Source of the DNA: UBA10646 sp046296295
GTDB taxonomy: Bacteria; Bacteroidota; Bacteroidia; Chitinophagales; Chitinophagaceae
Reading direction: 5' to 3'
Length of the DNA: 64,000 bases
Assembly: GCA_046296295.1 (NCBI GenBank)
Contig: JBKBLG010000017.1
Location: 11,105-75,104, forward strand
The notes under the pieces are model-generated. The model made no database searches. It had not been told where the DNA came from and saw nothing but the letters and a program-made list of their open reading frames with translations. Positions 43,267 to 51,954 of this stretch are shown piece by piece. How positions within the stretch are numbered: the stretch's first letter is position 1; every line of letters starts with the position of its first letter. The position numbers were made by a program, and so were the translations under genes.

Positions 43267-44481
43267 TTATCCTAAACTAGGTTTTACCTGCAAGATAGCT
43301 TTATAAATATCGGCTACACTATTCTCCCAGGTGTGTTGTAAGGCGAAAGCTTTTCTCGCATCAGCTAATGATTCGTTATGTTCTTGCAATGCTCGCTCAA
43401 TCAGTTGCATGTATTCTTGAGCACCGGTACCCAAATAAGTATGCTCAGCAAAAATACTCATAGCTTCTGTTTGTGTTGCTACCACAGGCTTACCCATGGC
43501 TAAATACTCATCTACCTTACGTGGATAATTACCAATTGTAACCTCGTTCAATAACTGCGGATTAATACAAACATCAAAGGCTGCAACATACTCTGGCAAT
43601 GCCTCGGGCTGCTTGCTTCCTAAAAAATGAACATTGGGTAGTTGGTGCAGTGTACTTTGTTTGAATGCCGCATCTTCTGGGCCTACTAACACCAAACTCC
43701 ACTCTGGCTTTGAAGTTGCAATTTGTTCTAACAAAGCAATATCTAAGCGTAAGCCGGTAATAAATCCGGTATATCCAATAATGGGCTTAGGAATAGTAGC
43801 TATGTCGTCAGGTGTAACACCAAGTGGTTTTAGATAAATACTAAAATCGCAACCTTGCCCAACATAAAAACTATTGGCATTATACTTACTACAGTATTGT
43901 GCTAGGTAAGTGCTGTTAGCAGTACAAACATCGCTTGTTTTAATAATTTCAGGCTCTAAGCGTTGGCCATGCTTTTTCCAATAATCAACCGCAAGCAAGT
44001 AATCGCGGCTGTAGTACACACTTACTTGTGGTGCTAGCATTTCTTTGAGGTACAAGCCTCTGAAAATATCGTTATCGTTGAATAAAATAAACTCATCCAT
44101 ACCCAAGCGCTGTGTGGCACGCTTAATGCTGATAGCGATTTTGCGATTGTTCCGACGATTGAATATATCGAACAAAAAAGGTGTGCTTAGCCAATTGATA
44201 CTTTTAATGCCAACATCCGGATACCAAGTGTAAAGATTTTCATTGATTTTTTCTAAGCCGTCTCGCTTTCCTTCTAATACCTCTAAACGCATTTGCACTT
44301 TAGGATCGTCTTTTTGTTGCATCATGGTTTTGGTATCGAGCGGACTATTCACATACAACACTTTGTTGTGCTTACTCATTTCTTCAGCAATATTTTTACA
44401 ATTGCTCCCAATACCTGTATCCCAAGGTTGTAAGCCTACAATTACAATGTTTTTATTTTGAATAAGTGGTTGCTGTGGCAT
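43267..44481 (-). CDS. Glycosyltransferase (GT-B fold), last gene of the polysaccharide operon
   Basis: A 404-residue transferase of the GT1/GT4 type. The N-terminal domain opens with NIVIVGLQPWDTGIGSNCKNIA, a glycine-rich GT-B motif. The C-terminal domain has PIIGYTGFITGLRLD, an LVGPEDAAF block, NVHFLGSKQPEALPEYVAAFDVCINP and the donor-binding EYLAMGKPVVAT. It overlaps the O-antigen ligase-like gene by 29 bp, so the two are translated together. Its sugar donor and acceptor are not predictable. It is the promoter-distal gene of an eight-gene block starting at 51773. Confidence 0.88.
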   Translation of the reverse strand: MPQQPLIQNKNIVIVGLQPWDTGIGSNCKNIAEEMSKHNKVLYVNSPLDTKTMMQQKDDPKVQMRLEVLEGKRDGLEKINENLYTWYPDVGIKSINWLSTPFLFDIFNRRNNRKIAISIKRATQRLGMDEFILFNDNDIFRGLYLKEMLAPQVSVYYSRDYLLAVDYWKKHGQRLEPEIIKTSDVCTANSTYLAQYCSKYNANSFYVGQGCDFSIYLKPLGVTPDDIATIPKPIIGYTGFITGLRLDIALLEQIATSKPEWSLVLVGPEDAAFKQSTLHQLPNVHFLGSKQPEALPEYVAAFDVCINPQLLNEVTIGNYPRKVDEYLAMGKPVVATQTEAMSIFAEHTYLGTGAQEYMQLIERALQEHNESLADARKAFALQHTWENSVADIYKAILQVKPSLG

Positions 44482-46000
44482 GTTGTGCTAAGGTGCGTTG
44501 TTTTTCGGCGTCTAATCGTTGGGTTACTATGATCAATGCGGTTACCAAATAAAAATAAATATTACTTGGGAATTGCACTAAAGCTTCTTGCGGAAAGTTA
44601 CCTAAGTTAAAGCAAAACACCACTAAGGTTGCTGCCAAACAGTAAGCTTTTAGCTCAGGATCTCGAATTTTAAAATAGTTCATAATGCCTTGCCGCAGTA
44701 TCAAAAACATTAGCGTACAAAAAATAAATAAACCAATCCAACCCAACTCTACTGCTACACGAACATAACCACTATCGGGGGGAAAACTTGCCAGAAAAGA
44801 ATTCGGTGCAAACCGTTGCCCCCAAATACCTGTTGCACCTAGCCCGCCGCCCATAGGATGACTGAGAATATAAGGCTGAATACGTTTTTGGTTCATCTTC
44901 CGAACCTTATATGAAGGATCATCGTTGGGTCGAAATGCCGATTGGAAGCGAAGAATAGTGCCGTTACTCGTAGGCATAAAAATGAGCCCTATAATACCTA
45001 TCAAACCAATAGAACCAAAAATTAGTACCTTACGACTAAAGTTCATGATAAAGTAAAAAGCAATAGCTGCCGGCGGTAGTACAAAAGCCCCACGTGTACC
45101 ACTAAATAACATGTTAAACAACATGAACCCTGCTAGAAAAAGCAGTATCATTCGCTTCTTAAAACTCAAAAAGTTACCCGTTGCCAATACCACACACACT
45201 GTACTAGACACCACCATGTTGTAAGAATAGGCCACCGGATCGCTGAAAATAGAAAAGATACGCCAATGACCATCTATAAACAGCAATAATTCAATATTAG
45301 GGTCGCTGTGCAACCAACGATCTTCGTGCGGAAAAAAACCGAAAAACTCTTGCTTGAAAGCGTAAGCTGCCGCTAACGTAGAAAAGCCAATCCAAATTTT
45401 TATAATCAGTCGAATAAACTCAACTGTTCGAATGTAATAGGTGAAAATAAAATAAGTGAGCATTACAATAGCAACGCTACGTATGGTGTACACCCAAGCT
45501 AATCTACTTTCAGCGGTAGGGTTAGCGATTTGTAAGATGTTATATACAATCCAAATAATTACCAAGTAACTCACCGGATTTTGGAATAAGTACCAACTTT
45601 TTTCATCTCGAATGCGTATTAGAAACCCAATCATCAATAGCAGTTCAATGCCGTCCATCACGGTGCCTAAAGGGAAAGGCACACCCAGCCGTAGAAACCA
45701 CATGATAGAGTACGCCAAACAAAGTGTAATGATGATACCAATTTTAGGATAGACAACAATGGCATATACTGCTGGCAGCCCAATACCTATCACTAACACC
45801 AATACACCACCAACAATACCAGCCTTCCAAATAAGTAAGCTTACAATGGCACTAATGCTAAATAATAACAGCTTACCTTGCCATGAAGTGAGCTTCTCCA
45901 ACAACACTATTTCATGCATCCAACGCATGAAACGAGCCTTCCAATCTTCTGATGCAGGAGGCTGTTCTAATGGTATTTCAAAACGTTGTTGGTTAATCAT
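44453..46000 (-). CDS. O-antigen ligase / Wzy-like polymerase
   Basis: A 515-residue integral membrane protein with about 11-12 helices and one large loop near residues 345-400 (RKMNQKRIQPYILSHPMGGGLGATGIWGQ), the pattern of O-antigen ligase and Wzy-type proteins. It should join or polymerise polysaccharide repeats at the outer face of the inner membrane. It begins 5 bp after the stop of a 49-residue membrane protein gene and overlaps the next transferase gene by 29 bp. The first 45 residues are cytosolic and polar. Confidence 0.85.
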   Translation of the reverse strand: MINQQRFEIPLEQPPASEDWKARFMRWMHEIVLLEKLTSWQGKLLLFSISAIVSLLIWKAGIVGGVLVLVIGIGLPAVYAIVVYPKIGIIITLCLAYSIMWFLRLGVPFPLGTVMDGIELLLMIGFLIRIRDEKSWYLFQNPVSYLVIIWIVYNILQIANPTAESRLAWVYTIRSVAIVMLTYFIFTYYIRTVEFIRLIIKIWIGFSTLAAAYAFKQEFFGFFPHEDRWLHSDPNIELLLFIDGHWRIFSIFSDPVAYSYNMVVSSTVCVVLATGNFLSFKKRMILLFLAGFMLFNMLFSGTRGAFVLPPAAIAFYFIMNFSRKVLIFGSIGLIGIIGLIFMPTSNGTILRFQSAFRPNDDPSYKVRKMNQKRIQPYILSHPMGGGLGATGIWGQRFAPNSFLASFPPDSGYVRVAVELGWIGLFIFCTLMFLILRQGIMNYFKIRDPELKAYCLAATLVVFCFNLGNFPQEALVQFPSNIYFYLVTALIIVTQRLDAEKQRTLAQHATATTYSK

Positions 46001-46005
46001 AGGCG

Positions 46006-46155
46006 CTATAAAAACATGAGCTTAATAGCAAAAAAATACGTGAGTGCTCCTACAAAAACAATGGCTGCGAATTTGCAAGCCTTTTCCCAAGCCGTTAGGT
46101 GTTCAAACTCATCGGGCTTAATATCGGGTTCAATTTTTGTGCGTACTATTTTCAT
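46006..46155 (-). CDS. 49-residue single-span membrane protein, translationally coupled
   Basis: A very short gene inside the polysaccharide operon. The product starts MKIVRTKIEPDIKPDEFEHL, has a Trp-Glu-Lys junction and one helix (FAAIVFVGALTYFFAIKLMFL) to the end, so it is a small membrane protein with a cytosolic acidic head. Its ATG overlaps the TGA of the upstream glycosyltransferase gene (ATGA), and the O-antigen ligase-like gene starts 5 bp after its stop. This tight packing supports real translation. I recognise no family. It could be a regulatory or assembly subunit of the polymerase. Confidence 0.65.
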   Translation of the reverse strand: MKIVRTKIEPDIKPDEFEHLTAWEKACKFAAIVFVGALTYFFAIKLMFL

Positions 46156-47372
46156 GACTTTGGCGTTGTATCATTTACCGTAAGGTTATCGCTAACTGGC
46201 GGTGCACTGTGTACAGTTGCAACACTTCGTTTATTGGCGTTGCGTGCATGCAGCAACGATATCACCTGATAATACATGAATTTAGGAATGTTAATCAAAC
46301 TCTCATATACCACTTTGGGGGTGTTGCTGCTCCATAAACTCACCATAAAACCTAGTACAAATGCTGCAAAACCTAAAGCCCAAATAAGCGCTGCTAATGG
46401 CTGCAAAAAAATATTCACGAACATAAATACCATACCTAGCAACAAGAAAATAAAAAGTGGCGGTCGCAACAACACCACACCAAATAATATTTGGTTGATG
46501 TTAAAACGTGTTATCCCTTTTAATAATAAGAATAAACCAAATTTGCAATATTTAAACCAGGTGTTAATCCAACGGGCACGCTGATTCACCAATTGATCTG
46601 TTTTAGATGTTTTTTCATCTAACACTTCTGCATCTTCTGTGAAGGCAATGCGGTAACCACGTTTTAAAATTTCGTATTGCAATACCTTATCGAAACCTGC
46701 ACCGCTTATGGGGTTGTTTTCTAAACAATCGCGATAGAGCCTTACGGTAAATGCCATACCTGAGCCTGCAAGTGTTGCAGAACTACCTAATGCAAAGAGC
46801 ACCTTGCCATCGTAAAAATGGTAGTAAATATCTCTGGCTGCATCTAAACAAGCATAAGTAGTATTTAAATTTTTAGGATTACGGATGCCTTGCACGGCAC
46901 TGAAACCTTTAGCAAAAAGCTTATTTAGTTCAGCTAAATAATGCGGGTGTGTAATATTATCGCTATCAATGATGGTAATGTGCGAATGGTTTCTTTTAAA
47001 CCGTTGAATGGCGTAGAAATGACTTTTAGTATTACCTGCCAATACTTGTTCGGGCCTTAATAGAATTACTTTATCGCTTGCAAAATGCAGGTTGGTAATA
47101 TCGCAGTTATCGGCAACAACATAAATTAAATAATTTGTATACGTTTGCTCCAATAATTTATTCACTACTACAGGCAAGTTATCAGTTTGCTGGTATGCCG
47201 TAACAATAATGGCGTAATCAGGTTCCGCGTTATCACCGAAGTTGCCTTGCGGTAAATGTTGGTACTTTTTAGGCACAAACCAATATATAAGGTACATTAA
47301 AAGTGGTAGCACCAAATGGTAGCCTACCAACACTTGTACCACTATCCATAGTATTTCGAGCAGGCTTTTCAT
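46152..47372 (-). CDS. Membrane-bound family 2 glycosyltransferase
   Basis: A 406-residue processive-type GT2 enzyme: an N-terminal membrane helix, a catalytic GT-A domain with DYAIIVTAYQQ, VADNCD, IDSDNI (DxD-like) and FTEDAEVLDEK, then RQRARWINTW-like LVNQRARWINTW (the QxxRW motif as QRARW), and about four helices at the C-terminus. This is the layout of cellulose- or hyaluronan-synthase-like enzymes. It ends ATGA-coupled to the 49-residue protein gene and starts 6 bp after the Wzz-like gene. It contains three repeat copies (46172, 46740, 47245). Confidence 0.9.
   Translation of the reverse strand: MKSLLEILWIVVQVLVGYHLVLPLLMYLIYWFVPKKYQHLPQGNFGDNAEPDYAIIVTAYQQTDNLPVVVNKLLEQTYTNYLIYVVADNCDITNLHFASDKVILLRPEQVLAGNTKSHFYAIQRFKRNHSHITIIDSDNITHPHYLAELNKLFAKGFSAVQGIRNPKNLNTTYACLDAARDIYYHFYDGKVLFALGSSATLAGSGMAFTVRLYRDCLENNPISGAGFDKVLQYEILKRGYRIAFTEDAEVLDEKTSKTDQLVNQRARWINTWFKYCKFGLFLLLKGITRFNINQILFGVVLLRPPLFIFLLLGMVFMFVNIFLQPLAALIWALGFAAFVLGFMVSLWSSNTPKVVYESLINIPKFMYYQVISLLHARNANKRSVATVHSAPPVSDNLTVNDTTPKS
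46172..46185 (-). repeat. Repeat CATTTACCGTAAGG, exact, inside a gene
   Basis: Exact copy near the 3' end of the GT2 gene, read on the coding strand as Leu-Thr-Val-Asn. Confidence 0.9.
46740..46753 (+). repeat. Repeat CCTTACGGTAAATG, exact, inside a gene
   Basis: Exact copy inside the GT2 gene, read on the coding strand as Phe-Thr-Val-Arg. Confidence 0.9.
47245..47258 (+). repeat. Repeat variant CCTTGCGGTAAATG
   Basis: Inside the GT2 gene, read on the coding strand as His-Leu-Pro-Gln-Gly; the variant avoids a stop. Confidence 0.65.
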
Positions 47373-47378
47373 ATATTA

Positions 47379-49610
47379 TTATTTTTTCTTTTTACTACCA
47401 ATGAAAGTAATTCCCTTTCGCTTCGGCAGTAGTTGCTTAATTAAATATGTCAGCCCTTTACGGGGTTTAGCAATAATGCCGGATTTGTTGAGTACAAAAC
47501 CGCAAAAAGAAGTACCTAATTGGGTGTAATAGGTAATATGTGGTTTCATAGCAGCATTCACCGTTTGGTTGGCCTGAAAAACGGATATTACTTTATCGGC
47601 TACACTTACCCACTCTTTACTTTTACTTTGTTGCTTGAGTGGGGGTGCCTCAACAATAACAATGTCGTAAGCCTTTTTAAGTGCTTCTATTTTATTGCGA
47701 ACTGTAGCCTCAACTTCCATTTCAAACAGGGTAACATCCCCTCCTTCATTACCCATTACACTAATTTCTCCAATAGCGGCATGTGGCATAGCCGCCTTAC
47801 CATCAATGTATTGATTGAGTGTTACCGCAGGTTGGGTGAATTGTGTAATAGAGGGATTGCTAAAATTACCATCGAGCAACAAAACAGATTTGTTAATAGC
47901 AGCATATGCATAAGCTAAATTGAGTGCCACAAAAGTTCGGCCTTCACCTTCTTTAATACTACTAACTACTACTAGGTTTTCGGTAGGCGTAATATCTTGA
48001 TCTATTTCGTACCTAATTGCTCTTGTTTGATCTTTCAATCGTTGCAATTCCCAATTACCAGCAACATTCCAAATTTGTGTTAGATCAATACTCTTACCTT
48101 GAACCATGTAAGTTTCTCCTAATACAGGCAGACCTGTATCGTTGGCAAGCTGTTTCACACTTTTTACAGAATGATCTAAGTAGAACAACACGAACAATAC
48201 TATAATACAAAACACAAAACTGATCATACCTGAAAGCACTACTAACAGCATTTTTTTAGATGGTATGAGTGTACCCGGTTGTGCTTTTTGTACTTGACGT
48301 AACCTTATACTTAACTTAGCATCAAGGCTTGTTTGGTTGTACTTCTTTAATATTTCTATGTATTCGGCACTAGCTATACTAATGTTGTTTTCGTATTGTT
48401 GAATTACAGCTTCGTGCGGCATCAACATATCAAACTTTCTATTTAAACGTACTAACTCTTGATCTACTGTGCTAATACCATTAGAAGCAATATCTTTTGC
48501 AACTTCTAAGGCTATTTTTTGAGATACAAGATTGTCTTTACTAGCCAACGGATTACTAATGTATTTGTCGCTAGCATTTTGAATTTGTTGCTCTAAAATG
48601 TTTTGCAAAGAATCGATATGATTCTTGTATTCAGGTGCGAAGTTGCTCCTAACATATGCATCATTAGCCTTGGCAAGTGCATTTTTTGTACCCACAATTT
48701 GTTGGTTAATTTCTATTAGAGCACTCTCAACATATTTTCTGCTAATGGGGTCGAACTTACCATCAATACCTTTAAGGGCACCTTTATTCGCAGCCACTAC
48801 TTGCTGCAATTGTTGGCGACGATCTTCTACTCCTTTGATCTGCTCATACAATTGCTTTGCTTGTTCACTCAAATTCAGTACTCGATTTCTGATTTTATAA
48901 TCTCTCAGTTCTTGTACCTGCTTATTTAAATCGCCTTCTTTCTTGCGTAAAACACTATCTAAAAAGTTGACAGCTTTTAGCTGATTTTCTTTTACAACGC
49001 TGGTATAGTAGTTAATAAATTCTTCGATAACAGCATTCACAACGGCAGCACTCAATCGAGCATCGTTCGCCTCAAATTCTACTTGAATAAAATCGCTACC
49101 ATTTAAACGATACACCATCAATTTTTTCTGCAAGCTTTCTTCATCATAGCCCATCGATTTCATCACCTCATGCAGCCCTTTTTGATCTTCATCGCCAAGA
49201 TTTAACGGCTCTCTTTCATTATATTTACGTGAGTATACTTTTATGGCATGTGCAACGGCTTCGGCATTCAATGCTTTGAGTAATTTACTCTCTTCTTTGT
49301 ATGGCAGCGTATCGGTAATATCATGTATAATCAACCGATATCCAACTTGATCAATTATGCGTTTGTTAAGAATAGTTTGAATTAGGTTATTGAACTCTTG
49401 ATTAATTCTACTCTCTTGCTCCATGCCGGAACGTTCAGAAAGAACTACCTGACTTTGATCTACCAATCCGGTTCCTATTTGAGCCTTTGATAAATAAGCA
49501 TTAGGAAGATTACGCGTAAGGAAGTAAGTAATTACTACCGTTACAATTGGTACTAAAACCAATGTATAACGCTGTTTATAGAGCAGTCTGAAAAAATTCG
49601 CAAACTCCAT
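47379..49610 (-). CDS. Wzz/BY-kinase-like chain-length protein with damaged ATP site
   Basis: A 743-residue polysaccharide co-polymerase. N-terminal Wzz helix (YTLVLVPIVTVVITYFL), a long periplasmic coiled coil (about 170-400), a second helix near 440 (MLLVVLSGMISFVFCIIVLFVLFYL), then a BY-kinase-like domain. There the Walker A region reads SIKEGEGRTFVALN (Arg where the catalytic Lys should be), the A' region LLLDGNFSNP lacks the second Asp and the Arg, and the B region has Glu (VEAPP) for Asp. There is no Tyr cluster at the C-terminus, only a Lys-rich tail. So it is likely a structural, not kinase-active, member. Its ATG overlaps the TAA of the TolC-like gene. Confidence 0.88.
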   Translation of the reverse strand: MEFANFFRLLYKQRYTLVLVPIVTVVITYFLTRNLPNAYLSKAQIGTGLVDQSQVVLSERSGMEQESRINQEFNNLIQTILNKRIIDQVGYRLIIHDITDTLPYKEESKLLKALNAEAVAHAIKVYSRKYNEREPLNLGDEDQKGLHEVMKSMGYDEESLQKKLMVYRLNGSDFIQVEFEANDARLSAAVVNAVIEEFINYYTSVVKENQLKAVNFLDSVLRKKEGDLNKQVQELRDYKIRNRVLNLSEQAKQLYEQIKGVEDRRQQLQQVVAANKGALKGIDGKFDPISRKYVESALIEINQQIVGTKNALAKANDAYVRSNFAPEYKNHIDSLQNILEQQIQNASDKYISNPLASKDNLVSQKIALEVAKDIASNGISTVDQELVRLNRKFDMLMPHEAVIQQYENNISIASAEYIEILKKYNQTSLDAKLSIRLRQVQKAQPGTLIPSKKMLLVVLSGMISFVFCIIVLFVLFYLDHSVKSVKQLANDTGLPVLGETYMVQGKSIDLTQIWNVAGNWELQRLKDQTRAIRYEIDQDITPTENLVVVSSIKEGEGRTFVALNLAYAYAAINKSVLLLDGNFSNPSITQFTQPAVTLNQYIDGKAAMPHAAIGEISVMGNEGGDVTLFEMEVEATVRNKIEALKKAYDIVIVEAPPLKQQSKSKEWVSVADKVISVFQANQTVNAAMKPHITYYTQLGTSFCGFVLNKSGIIAKPRKGLTYLIKQLLPKRKGITFIGSKKKK

Positions 49611-50299
49611 TAATGTATATCCTCCAATTTTTTACCAATCAGTTCTTCTAATCTGGCCTTCGCTACCAACATAGCAGCTTCACTTTGAATTTTCAGTTGC
49701 GATTGCTGACTGAACACCAATAAAGTACTATTATACTCTTCAAACTTCGCTTCGCCTCTTTCAAATCGTATACGTGCACTTTTCACAGCGCCTGCGGCGT
49801 CGGCTGCAGCATTAGAGAACATACGCAAACTTGCTAAAGATTGAACGTAGGTAAAGTAACGTGTTTTAACTTCTACTGCTAGCGTGAGTTGATATTCTGC
49901 CAAATCACATTCAGCTACTTGTTGTAACTGCTTCGCTTGCTTCACTGCTTTGGGTGTTTGCAAGAACCTACCAAATTGTATAAATAAACCAACCTGATAG
50001 CCATTCAGTAAACTTGGTTCTACTAACTGTGTGCTATTGTTAGGGCTGTATAAAAAAGAGAATGTGAAAACATCCCACCAACTAAGCCGTTCTCGCTTCA
50101 CTTGTGTTTGTGCGAAAGCAACTTTTGTTTTAAAGGCATATACCTTAGGATAATACTTACGAGCAGTATCTATCAACTTACGTACCATTCCCGTATCTAC
50201 ATCAGGAAGCATACTGTGCATGGGTTGTGCTGAAAGTGTATTGCAATACAGCATACAACCAAAAACAAATGATATGGGCAGAAGCTTTATTAATTTCAT
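49610..50299 (-). CDS. TolC-like outer membrane protein, half length
   Basis: From the ATG at 50299 the product has 229 residues: signal peptide (IKLLPISFVFGCMLYCNTLSA), then coiled-coil helices typical of the TolC family (LIDTARKYYPKV, YQLTLAVEVKTRYFTYVQSLASLRMF, SARIRFERGEAKFEEYN). TolC proteins usually have two such repeats and 420-480 residues; here only one is present, so the protein is about half the usual size. It may act as an outer membrane or periplasmic part of the polysaccharide exporter. The longer start at 50371 runs over the upstream gene. The stop overlaps the next ATG (TAATG). Confidence 0.75.
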   Translation of the reverse strand: MKLIKLLPISFVFGCMLYCNTLSAQPMHSMLPDVDTGMVRKLIDTARKYYPKVYAFKTKVAFAQTQVKRERLSWWDVFTFSFLYSPNNSTQLVEPSLLNGYQVGLFIQFGRFLQTPKAVKQAKQLQQVAECDLAEYQLTLAVEVKTRYFTYVQSLASLRMFSNAAADAAGAVKSARIRFERGEAKFEEYNSTLLVFSQQSQLKIQSEAAMLVAKARLEELIGKKLEDIH

Positions 50300-50307
50300 T
50301 AACCGTG

Positions 50308-51396
50308 TTACACTTTTTCTTTTTGAAACACGGCAGGTATGGTGCCGAGTAAAATTTTCATGTCGAGCCAAAAACTATGCTTATCAGCGTAGAAATTATC
50401 TAATTTCTTACGCTCTCTTTCACTCATATCATCTTTACCACGCTTGCTTACCTGCCATAAACCAGTTAAACCCGCTGGTGCTAAAAACCGATTGGCCCAT
50501 TCGCCACTAGTAAGCATTTCGGCCTCGTATAATGGTAAAGGCCTATTACCTACAGTACTCATATCGCCTTTAAGTATATTGAACAACTGCGGTAATTCAT
50601 CAATACTTGTATTACGAATGAAGTTGCCCACTTTAGTGATACGAGGATCATTCTTTAATTTCACAAAAGCACTTTTACCCGCCGGGCCTTCGCCATCTTG
50701 ATACTGATTCATCTCTTCGGCAAGTTTAGCTAAGAGTTTATCGGCATCGGGCCTCATACTTCTAAATTTATAAAAGTCGAATATTTTATACCCGGTGCCC
50801 ACTCGCTTGCTTTTATAAATGATAGGGCCTTTACTCTCTAGGCGAATTAATATGGCTACTATAAGCATTAATGGCGATAGTAAAATAATTAACGAGCCTG
50901 CAAAAAGTATATCAAATATTCGCTTACTTAATGGTAGCTTGTAGGTAATTTCAACTTTTGCTAAATCGTCTAAGTTGGGTTTTATGAATTTGAACTTTAC
51001 TAAAAACTGTAAGCGCTCTGCTAACGATTGTATTTCAAAAGGTGCGGCATAAAAATCGTGCAGTTTCATGCTCCTTGCCTTGGCTGCCAACTCTTTATCG
51101 CTTTGCGGTGCAAGCAATACAATGATGAGGCCTTTTAGTAGTGGATTTTTTTGTTCTTTTTGAATCAGCTCAAAACATTTACCGTAAGGGTCGGCTTCAA
51201 TTAACAATACTTCGGGTAAAGTATTAATAGATTGTTCGGCCAAATAATATTCGTATTCAGCTACGTTGCTAGAGTAGTGGATGATAAAGCCACTACCCAA
51301 TTTATTGAGCCCGTAAATTGTTGGATCGCTGGTAATAAGTGCAGCAACCCTAATGCTTGACTCAGTTACAGCAGAAAATTCTTTATTGGTGTACAT
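50308..51396 (-). CDS. Initiating sugar transferase with receiver-like N-terminal domain
   Basis: A 362-residue protein. The C-terminal 200 residues are a bacterial sugar transferase (WcaJ/undecaprenyl-phosphate type): LSKRIFDILFAGSLIILLSPLMLIVAILIRLESKGPIIY with the single membrane segment, then KFRSM, PRITKVGNFIRNTSIDELPQL, MSTVGNRPLP and LTGLWQVSKRG. The N-terminal 140 residues (VLLIEADPYG, LIVLLAPQSD, FYAAPFEIQSLAERL) look like a response-regulator receiver fold in which the Asp and Lys sites are not conserved. The usual five-helix membrane part of WcaJ is missing. It starts 6 bp after a receiver-protein gene. It would load the first sugar on the lipid carrier. Confidence 0.88.
   Translation of the reverse strand: MYTNKEFSAVTESSIRVAALITSDPTIYGLNKLGSGFIIHYSSNVAEYEYYLAEQSINTLPEVLLIEADPYGKCFELIQKEQKNPLLKGLIIVLLAPQSDKELAAKARSMKLHDFYAAPFEIQSLAERLQFLVKFKFIKPNLDDLAKVEITYKLPLSKRIFDILFAGSLIILLSPLMLIVAILIRLESKGPIIYKSKRVGTGYKIFDFYKFRSMRPDADKLLAKLAEEMNQYQDGEGPAGKSAFVKLKNDPRITKVGNFIRNTSIDELPQLFNILKGDMSTVGNRPLPLYEAEMLTSGEWANRFLAPAGLTGLWQVSKRGKDDMSERERKKLDNFYADKHSFWLDMKILLGTIPAVFQKEKV
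51176..51189 (-). repeat. Repeat CATTTACCGTAAGG, exact, inside a gene
   Basis: Exact copy inside the sugar transferase gene, read on the coding strand as Pro-Tyr-Gly-Lys. Confidence 0.9.
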
Positions 51397-51401
51397 AAAG
51401 G

Positions 51402-51773
51402 TTACTTGCGGTTAAGTATATCTTGAATTGTTTCAGTGAGTTTGGTTGGGTTAAATGGCTTACGTATGTAGGCATCTACTGCAAAGGGCATTTTGGCTAC
51501 TTGCTCATCTAAATCGGGCACTCCTGATAACACAAGCACAGGCGTATCTTTATAAAAACCACTGATTTTTAGATTCTTTACAAAACTTTGACCCGGGAAA
51601 TAGGGCATATTAAGGTCTGAAATCACTAAATCAGGATGGTTGCCATCTTCGAGCCAACTGAAGGCATCTATACCACTTTTATGTACCGTAAGTTCGTAGT
51701 CTTTACCAAGTATATGGCCTAGTAGTTTTAGGATTACCACATCATCATCAACAGCTAGTATCTTCTTTTTCAT
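51402..51773 (-). CDS. Single-domain response regulator
   Basis: A 123-residue receiver protein: acidic pocket ILAVDDD near residues 5-11, phosphoacceptor Asp in LVISDLNMP near 53, Ser in LVLSGV and the conserved Lys in IRKPFNP near 105. No output domain is present. It is the first gene of the polysaccharide operon, 6 bp before the sugar transferase whose own N-terminus is receiver-like, so it may act by protein-protein contact with the biosynthetic enzymes or a histidine kinase elsewhere. The start follows a gap without a clear promoter box. Confidence 0.92.
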   Translation of the reverse strand: MKKKILAVDDDVVILKLLGHILGKDYELTVHKSGIDAFSWLEDGNHPDLVISDLNMPYFPGQSFVKNLKISGFYKDTPVLVLSGVPDLDEQVAKMPFAVDAYIRKPFNPTKLTETIQDILNRK

Positions 51774-51929
51774 TCAGTGCGATTGTTTTGGTAGGTTTGG
51801 TTGTTGCAAGTTACACGGTAAGCCATAGGAATGGATGTAAAAAAGATATTTTTTTGCTCAAAACCAACGCTTTTCTTTCTCTTTTTGTAATAAAGTTACA
51901 ACTTTACTGAAACCATTGCAATAAGTAGC

Positions 51930-51944
51930 CCTTACGGGTAAATG
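51930..51944 (+). repeat. Repeat variant CCTTACGGGTAAATG (one base inserted)
   Basis: One-base insertion variant, forward, 11 bp upstream of the acyltransferase ATG. Confidence 0.5.
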
Positions 51945-51954
51945 TTTGTTCTAT

